Below are positions 7,501 to 9,907 of a DNA stretch of 9,907 nt, piece after piece. A program made the translations under genes and the position numbers. Source of the DNA: UBA1206 sp041672465 (lineage in GTDB: Bacteria > Bacillota > Clostridia > Oscillospirales > CAG-382); NCBI GenBank assembly GCA_041672465.1, contig JBAYZO010000055.1:1-9907 (forward strand), given 5' to 3'. The notes beneath the pieces were generated by a model. The model was not told the origin of the DNA. It did not search any database and was given only the letters and a program-made list of their open reading frames with translations. Position 1 is the stretch's first letter. Each line of letters begins with the position of its first letter.

Positions 7501-8144
7501 CGGTTTGGATCTTCGGCGGCGACGGCTGGGCGTATGACATCGGCTTCGGCGGGCTTGACCATGTGCTCGCCATGGGCGAGGACATCAACGTGTTTGTCTT
7601 CGACACCGAAGTTTATTCCAACACCGGCGGTCAGGCGTCAAAAGCCACTCCTACCGGTTCCGTGGCGCAGTTCGCCGCCGCCGGCAAGCCCACCAAAAAG
7701 AAAGACCTCGCCGCCATCGCCATGAGCTACGGCTATGTCTATGTGGCGCAGGTCGCCATGGGCGCCGACTACAACCAGTGCATAAAAGCGATAACAGAGG
7801 CGGAGGCCTACCCCGGCCCGTCAATCATAATCGGTTATTCGCCCTGTATAAACCACGGAATCAAAAAGGGTCTCGGCACCTCCATGCTGGAGACAAAAGC
7901 GGCGGTCGCCGCGGGTTATTGGCATACTTTCAGATATAACCCGCAAAGGGAAGCCGAAGGGCTTAACCCCTTTGTCCTTGACTCAAAAGAGCCGGGCGCC
8001 GACTACAAAGAATTTATCAACAATGAGTCACGATATTCGTCGCTTAAGCTGTTCTTCCCCGAAAGAGCGAAGGTACTGTTTGACAGGGCGGAAGACGAGG
8101 CAAAGGAAAAATACAAAAAGCTTAAAAAGCTTGCCGACGGCTAA
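4587..8144 (+). CDS. nifJ: Pyruvate:ferredoxin (flavodoxin) oxidoreductase, homodimeric type
   Basis: This 1185-residue cytoplasmic enzyme oxidises pyruvate with CoA to acetyl-CoA and CO2 and reduces ferredoxin. Its length and domain order fit the single-chain clostridial type. The N-terminal domain has YPITPSS (29-35; Thr32), the TPP-activating glutamate in QSEGG (Glu65) and Arg115 in SARA, corresponding to the pyruvate-binding residues of the Desulfovibrio africanus enzyme. A 2x[4Fe-4S] ferredoxin-like domain follows, with Cys695/698/701/705 and Cys748/751/754/758. The C-terminal TPP domain carries Cys819, 822, 847 and 1087 for the proximal cluster, GDG at 978-980 and SNTGG (1011-1015) for TPP/Mg binding. 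All key residues are present. The C-terminal extension after about 1140 is short compared with the Desulfovibrio protein. It has its own promoter and a strong ribosome binding site, suggesting high expression. No clear terminator lies before the next gene, 76 bp away. Confidence 0.97.
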   Translation: MTIRKKISMDGNNAAAHVSYAFTEVAGIYPITPSSSMAEYVDKWSAEGKKNVFGQTVRVVEMQSEGGAAGTVHGSLSAGALTTTYTASQGLLLMIPNMYKISGELLPGVMHVSARALASHALSIFGDHSDVMACRQTGFALLCSGRVQEVMDLGAIAHLAAIKSRIPFAHFFDGFRTSHEIQKIEAWDYADLAEMLDMDAVDAFRERALNPEKPVLRGSAQNPDIFFQAREASNSFYLSVPAIVEEYMDKVNAKIGTDYKLFNYYGDPDAEKVIVAMGSVCDTAEETIDYLLSKGEKVGLVKVRLYRPFAADRFVESIPVTAKKIAVLDRTKEPGAIGEPLYLDVVAALRGTDFEKALILGGRYGLGSKDTTPGDIIAVYRNLDANSSVDNFTISIVDDITHKSLAVGENPDTSPAGTVSCKFWGLGSDGTVGANKNSIKIIGDHTEKHIQAYFAYDSKKSGGITISHLRFGDKPIRSAYYVSRADFVACHNPAYMGMYDITADLKENGTFLLNCQWTPEEIAEKLPAKAKRDLAAKNAKFYIVDAISIAKSLGLGGRTNTVLQSAFFKLAGIIPTDDAVEYMKKAAYKSFIKKGQAVVDMNYAAIDAGVSAAIKIDVPESWKKAVDPPAASPEITGELGEFVEKILIPINRQEGDSLPVSTFIGREDGTLPLGSAAFEKRGVAVDVPEWNPDNCIQCNFCAFVCPHATIRPVALTEKEAEAYPDFPLLPMTAMPGYKFGITVSILDCMGCGSCAQVCPGKKGEKALTMKPAHTQIEKQPRFTAAYEHADNKEVLAKFKPETVKGSQFKQPLLEFSGACAGCGETPYARLITQLYGDRMLIANATGCSSIWGGSAPSIPYTVNKDGKGPAWANSLFEDNAEYGYGMATAIRQRREKLIEIIEKFAASDYELISTPSAEWLKVKDNGEASKTASAALIDALENAVAECGDCGCGFDSLYRQALAMKDLFVKRSVWIFGGDGWAYDIGFGGLDHVLAMGEDINVFVFDTEVYSNTGGQASKATPTGSVAQFAAAGKPTKKKDLAAIAMSYGYVYVAQVAMGADYNQCIKAITEAEAYPGPSIIIGYSPCINHGIKKGLGTSMLETKAAVAAGYWHTFRYNPQREAEGLNPFVLDSKEPGADYKEFINNESRYSSLKLFFPERAKVLFDRAEDEAKEKYKKLKKLADG

Positions 8145-8206
8145 AGCCCATCCAATCCCGAAGAAAGCGACGGCTTAAGCGCTTGACAAAAAACAGAATT
8201 AACGGA

Positions 8207-8211
8207 AAGGA
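8207..8211 (+). promoter_or_regulatory. Ribosome binding site deciding the VanY-like start
   Basis: AAGGA (within GGAAAGGA, 8204-8211) is 9 nt from the ATG at 8221 but only 3 nt from the in-frame GTG at 8215, so the ATG is the better start. Confidence 0.7.
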
Positions 8212-8220
8212 ACGGTGAGT

Positions 8221-9222
8221 ATGGGAAGACAAATGAAAAAAGACAGTTACAGTTTTATTAACGTAATGGCGGTTCTCGCCTGTGTCGGAGTGGTGGTTGT
8301 CATTCTCACCGTGCTTTTCGCGAATCACCTGTTCGGCAAAGCCTCTCCGGGCTCCGGCGAACCGGCGGAAAGCAGCCGGGACGGAATTTCCTCCCCCCCC
8401 GTCTCTTCGGGGGGAACGGAAACCTCAGAAGACGTCTCGCCGTCCGGGGAAGAGCCCGGCAAGAGCGAACAACCCGTAAATGAGTATAAATACATAACGC
8501 TTCCGCGTTCGGATATTCACCGCGGGAATCTTATCGTGGTAAACAATTCCACCCCGTATGACTTTACTCAGTCCACCCCGACGGAAAGCATATATGAAAA
8601 CCGCACGGGGAACTATAAGCTCATAGACGGCTCTCTCAGAATCTCCCCCGCGGCGCTCGGCAGCCTTAACGAAATGCTCGACGCGTTGTATGACTCGGTG
8701 GGGCTGACGTCTCTCACCCTGACTTCCGCTTACAGGGACAAAGCCACCCAAGAAGAGCTTTATCAGTCCGGCAAAGACCAAGCCAAAGGCGACGGCAGCG
8801 ACCAGAACACCGCGCTTTCATTTAAGTGTATGATATACCCCCAAAGCGACGGCTCGCTCACCAGCGGTAAATTCCTTTGGCTCAGGGAAAACTGCAAGTC
8901 CTACGGCTTTATCCTGCGGTTTCCCGAGGGCAAATCATCGCTCACCGGGTTTGACGCGTCTTCGTCCGTTTTCCGCTACGTGGGTCAGCCCCACGCGTAT
9001 CTCATAGCGCTTAACGACTATTGCCTTGAGGAATACATTGAGTTTTGCGGGCGGTTTTCGTTTGAAAACAGGTATACTTTCGAGTACGGCGGCGTCGGGT
9101 ATTCCATTTATTACCACCCCGCCTCGGAGGGCGATACGACGTTTAAAGTTCCGGCTGACCGCGATTACACGGTGTCGGGTGACAACATATCCGGTTTTAT
9201 CGTCACGGTGACGGAGGGGTAA
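8221..9222 (+). CDS. Membrane-anchored VanY-like (M15B) protein, probably catalytically inactive
   Basis: The 333-residue protein has a short basic N-terminus, one hydrophobic helix (about 13-34), a Ser/Pro/Glu/Gly-rich linker (41-86) and an extracytoplasmic M15B-like domain (about 90-280). Family landmarks are LTSAYRDKATQEELY (167-181), with the substrate-binding arginine at 172, YGFILRFPEGK, and FRYVG (251-255). Active VanY-type D,D-carboxypeptidases have SxHxxGxAxD and ExWH-x-RYVG. Here the matching positions are SDQNTALSFK (193-202; His to Gln195, Asp to Lys202) and SSSV (247-250; catalytic Glu to Ser247, His to Val250). All three zinc ligands and the general base are therefore missing, while the surrounding fold is kept. 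About 75 residues beyond FRYVG include an aromatic 'YGGVGYSIYYHP' stretch. A role in binding peptidoglycan or sensing is inference. It may be read through from the oxidoreductase or use an unseen promoter; a terminator follows at 9342. Confidence 0.85.
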   Translation: MGRQMKKDSYSFINVMAVLACVGVVVVILTVLFANHLFGKASPGSGEPAESSRDGISSPPVSSGGTETSEDVSPSGEEPGKSEQPVNEYKYITLPRSDIHRGNLIVVNNSTPYDFTQSTPTESIYENRTGNYKLIDGSLRISPAALGSLNEMLDALYDSVGLTSLTLTSAYRDKATQEELYQSGKDQAKGDGSDQNTALSFKCMIYPQSDGSLTSGKFLWLRENCKSYGFILRFPEGKSSLTGFDASSSVFRYVGQPHAYLIALNDYCLEEYIEFCGRFSFENRYTFEYGGVGYSIYYHPASEGDTTFKVPADRDYTVSGDNISGFIVTVTEG

Positions 9223-9663
9223 AAAGACCGGAACAAGTGTTTTGTTAATTTGCGCAAGCGATAGAAAAAAGTTAACCCAACTTATGCAATATGACGAAAC
9301 ATTCTGCCATATTTAACCCATACGCGTTAACAAAAAATAACAAAATACAACCTGTTATCATATGGTTGTATTTTTTTCGTTCAAATATAGGGGTGTTTAA
9401 AAATATAAACCTAAAGCGCGGTTTTCTTCATAATAAATGAAAAAGCGTTGAAATTCCTTTTGTTTTCAGCTTAATTTAAGTAAACTGAATGAAGTTGCGG
9501 CAGCCTGACAAAATTTATAAAACACACTTTCGCCGTTATTGTCGGCATTTTATACAATAGGTTAATATCGGCGGAAAATATTGAAAATAGTGGTGAATAA
9601 TTTGTGAACAGAGCTGAGTTCGGTATATATTGCTCAAAAACATTCATTTATTTATATGCACAC
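9223..9663. other. AT-rich gene-free spacer
   Basis: Apart from the terminator at 9342-9377, I see no supported gene in this stretch. It contains scattered GTTAAC motifs (9271, 9326), a copy of AAAAGCGTTGAAA (9441-9453) also found at 2544-2556, and a small GCCG/CGGC hairpin (9532-9546). A 49-codon ORF (9291-9440) has no ribosome binding site and runs through the terminator. Confidence 0.6.
9342..9377 (+). terminator. Rho-independent terminator after the VanY-like gene
   Basis: AAAATACAACC (9342-9352) pairs perfectly with GGTTGTATTTT (9364-9374) around an 11-nt loop, and a run of seven T ends at 9377. It lies 119 nt past the VanY-like stop. The A-rich left flank could allow termination in the other direction as well, but no minus-strand gene needs it. 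Confidence 0.8.
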
Positions 9664-9692
9664 TTGACAAAATTACTATACTGCGTTATAAT
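9664..9692 (+). promoter_or_regulatory. Perfect-consensus sigma-A promoter
   Basis: TTGACA (9664-9669), a 17-nt spacer and TATAAT (9687-9692) match the consensus exactly. Transcription would start near 9699, about 124 nt upstream of the next ATG. Confidence 0.9.
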
Positions 9693-9698
9693 TTAGCG

Positions 9699-9822
9699 TA
9701 TGAATTTATGGGCATAATGTATGCCTTTTCAAAAAAAACGCCAAAAGCTTTGTTTTTCGCGGCTTTTTTGCTTTCATTATTATTATAATAAGCAGTGTTA
9801 TAACTCAGGCAGGAGGACATTT
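9699..9822 (+). promoter_or_regulatory. Structured 5' leader, possible attenuator or small RNA
   Basis: The predicted transcript first forms a small hairpin, GGCAT/ATGCC (9711-9715 and 9721-9725), followed by four T. It then forms a second one in which CGC-C-AAAA (9739-9746) pairs with TTTT-C-GCG (9754-9761), with one C-C mismatch, followed shortly by six T (9764-9769). The second looks like an intrinsic terminator and would end the RNA at about 70 nt unless bypassed. A 26-codon ORF (9708-9788) overlaps it. AGGAGG at 9811-9816 then serves the next gene. Function is inferred. Confidence 0.45.
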
Positions 9823-9907
9823 ATGAGCAAAATCAAATCCCCGGCAACAAGATTTTTTGTGCTTGCGCTGGCGTTTCTGTTCCTTGTTTCGGGGAGCGGC
9901 CTTGCGG
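9823..9907 (+). CDS. N-terminus of a secreted or surface protein, cut by window edge
   Basis: The ATG at 9823 has AGGAGG (9811-9816) 6 nt upstream, an excellent start. The 28 visible residues form a signal peptide: a basic n-region (MSKIKSPATR), a long hydrophobic core (FFVLALAFLFLVS) and a small-residue end (GSGLA) that suits signal peptidase I cleavage. No lipobox cysteine is seen within the visible part. The product cannot be named. It has its own consensus promoter at 9664 and a long structured leader, so it is probably transcribed separately from the upstream genes and possibly controlled in the leader. Confidence 0.85.
   Translation, partial: MSKIKSPATRFFVLALAFLFLVSGSGLA

Noticed and set aside
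6567..7562. Long minus-strand ORF (331 codons) opposite the oxidoreductase
   Set aside because: Gly/Arg/Val-rich translation with no family pattern, fully inside a well-supported gene on the other strand; an artefact of codon bias. The same applies to other minus-strand ORFs at 4863-5270, 5688-6059 and 8425-8781.
8165..8184. AAGCG/CGCTT hairpin as a terminator after the oxidoreductase
   Set aside because: Only a 5-bp stem with a 10-nt loop and no T-run after it.
8183..8188. TTGACA as a -35 for a promoter of the VanY-like gene
   Set aside because: No acceptable -10 sequence lies 16-18 nt downstream.
8215..8220. GTG start for the VanY-like protein
   Set aside because: Only 3 nt from the ribosome binding site; the ATG at 8221 has normal spacing.
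9291..9440. 49-codon ORF after the VanY-like gene
   Set aside because: No ribosome binding site, low-complexity AT-driven composition, and it reads through a strong terminator.
9654..9662. Single DnaA-box-like sequence ATATGCACA
   Set aside because: One mismatch and isolated; expected by chance in AT-rich DNA.

Overview
The window looks like a chromosomal segment of a strictly anaerobic, fermentative member of the Bacillota, probably class Clostridia. The reasons are a homodimeric-type pyruvate:ferredoxin oxidoreductase, Gram-positive style GGAGG ribosome binding sites, near-consensus sigma-A promoters, moderate-GC genes separated by AT-rich spacers, and small surface-directed proteins. The placement is inferred from gene content. 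No rRNA, tRNA, CRISPR array, transposase or phage gene was seen.

Layout. Positions 1-4276 are read from the minus strand. In transcription order they hold comM (4276-2747), a 299-bp spacer, then a likely three-gene surface cassette: a single-pass membrane protein of unknown function (2447-1557), a membrane-anchored SGNH/GDSL hydrolase (1538-645) and an STM3941-like two-helix membrane protein (579 to beyond position 1, cut by the window edge). A divergent intergenic region (4277-4586) separates comM from the plus-strand genes. These are pyruvate:ferredoxin oxidoreductase (4587-8144), a membrane-anchored VanY-like protein whose metal site appears destroyed (8221-9222), a 600-bp AT-rich gap with a terminator and a new promoter, and the start of a secreted protein gene (9823 onward, cut by the window edge).

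How it fits together. The oxidoreductase is the central catabolic gene, converting pyruvate to acetyl-CoA and reduced ferredoxin. ComM acts on DNA during recombination of incoming single strands. The remaining genes look like cell-envelope functions; no shared pathway with the oxidoreductase is evident, and adjacency is the only link.

The most unusual signals are: (1) four DnaA-box-like sequences in one orientation in the 2448-2746 spacer, next to AT-rich DNA; (2) a comM 5' leader with three 15-bp repeats, each carrying a Shine-Dalgarno-like core or a close variant, plus an 8-bp duplication that puts a four-codon ORF exactly where the ribosome should start; (3) a VanY-family protein that keeps the fold-specific flanks but has lost every zinc ligand and the catalytic glutamate; and (4) a perfect-consensus promoter followed within about 70 nt by a terminator-like hairpin upstream of a secreted protein gene.
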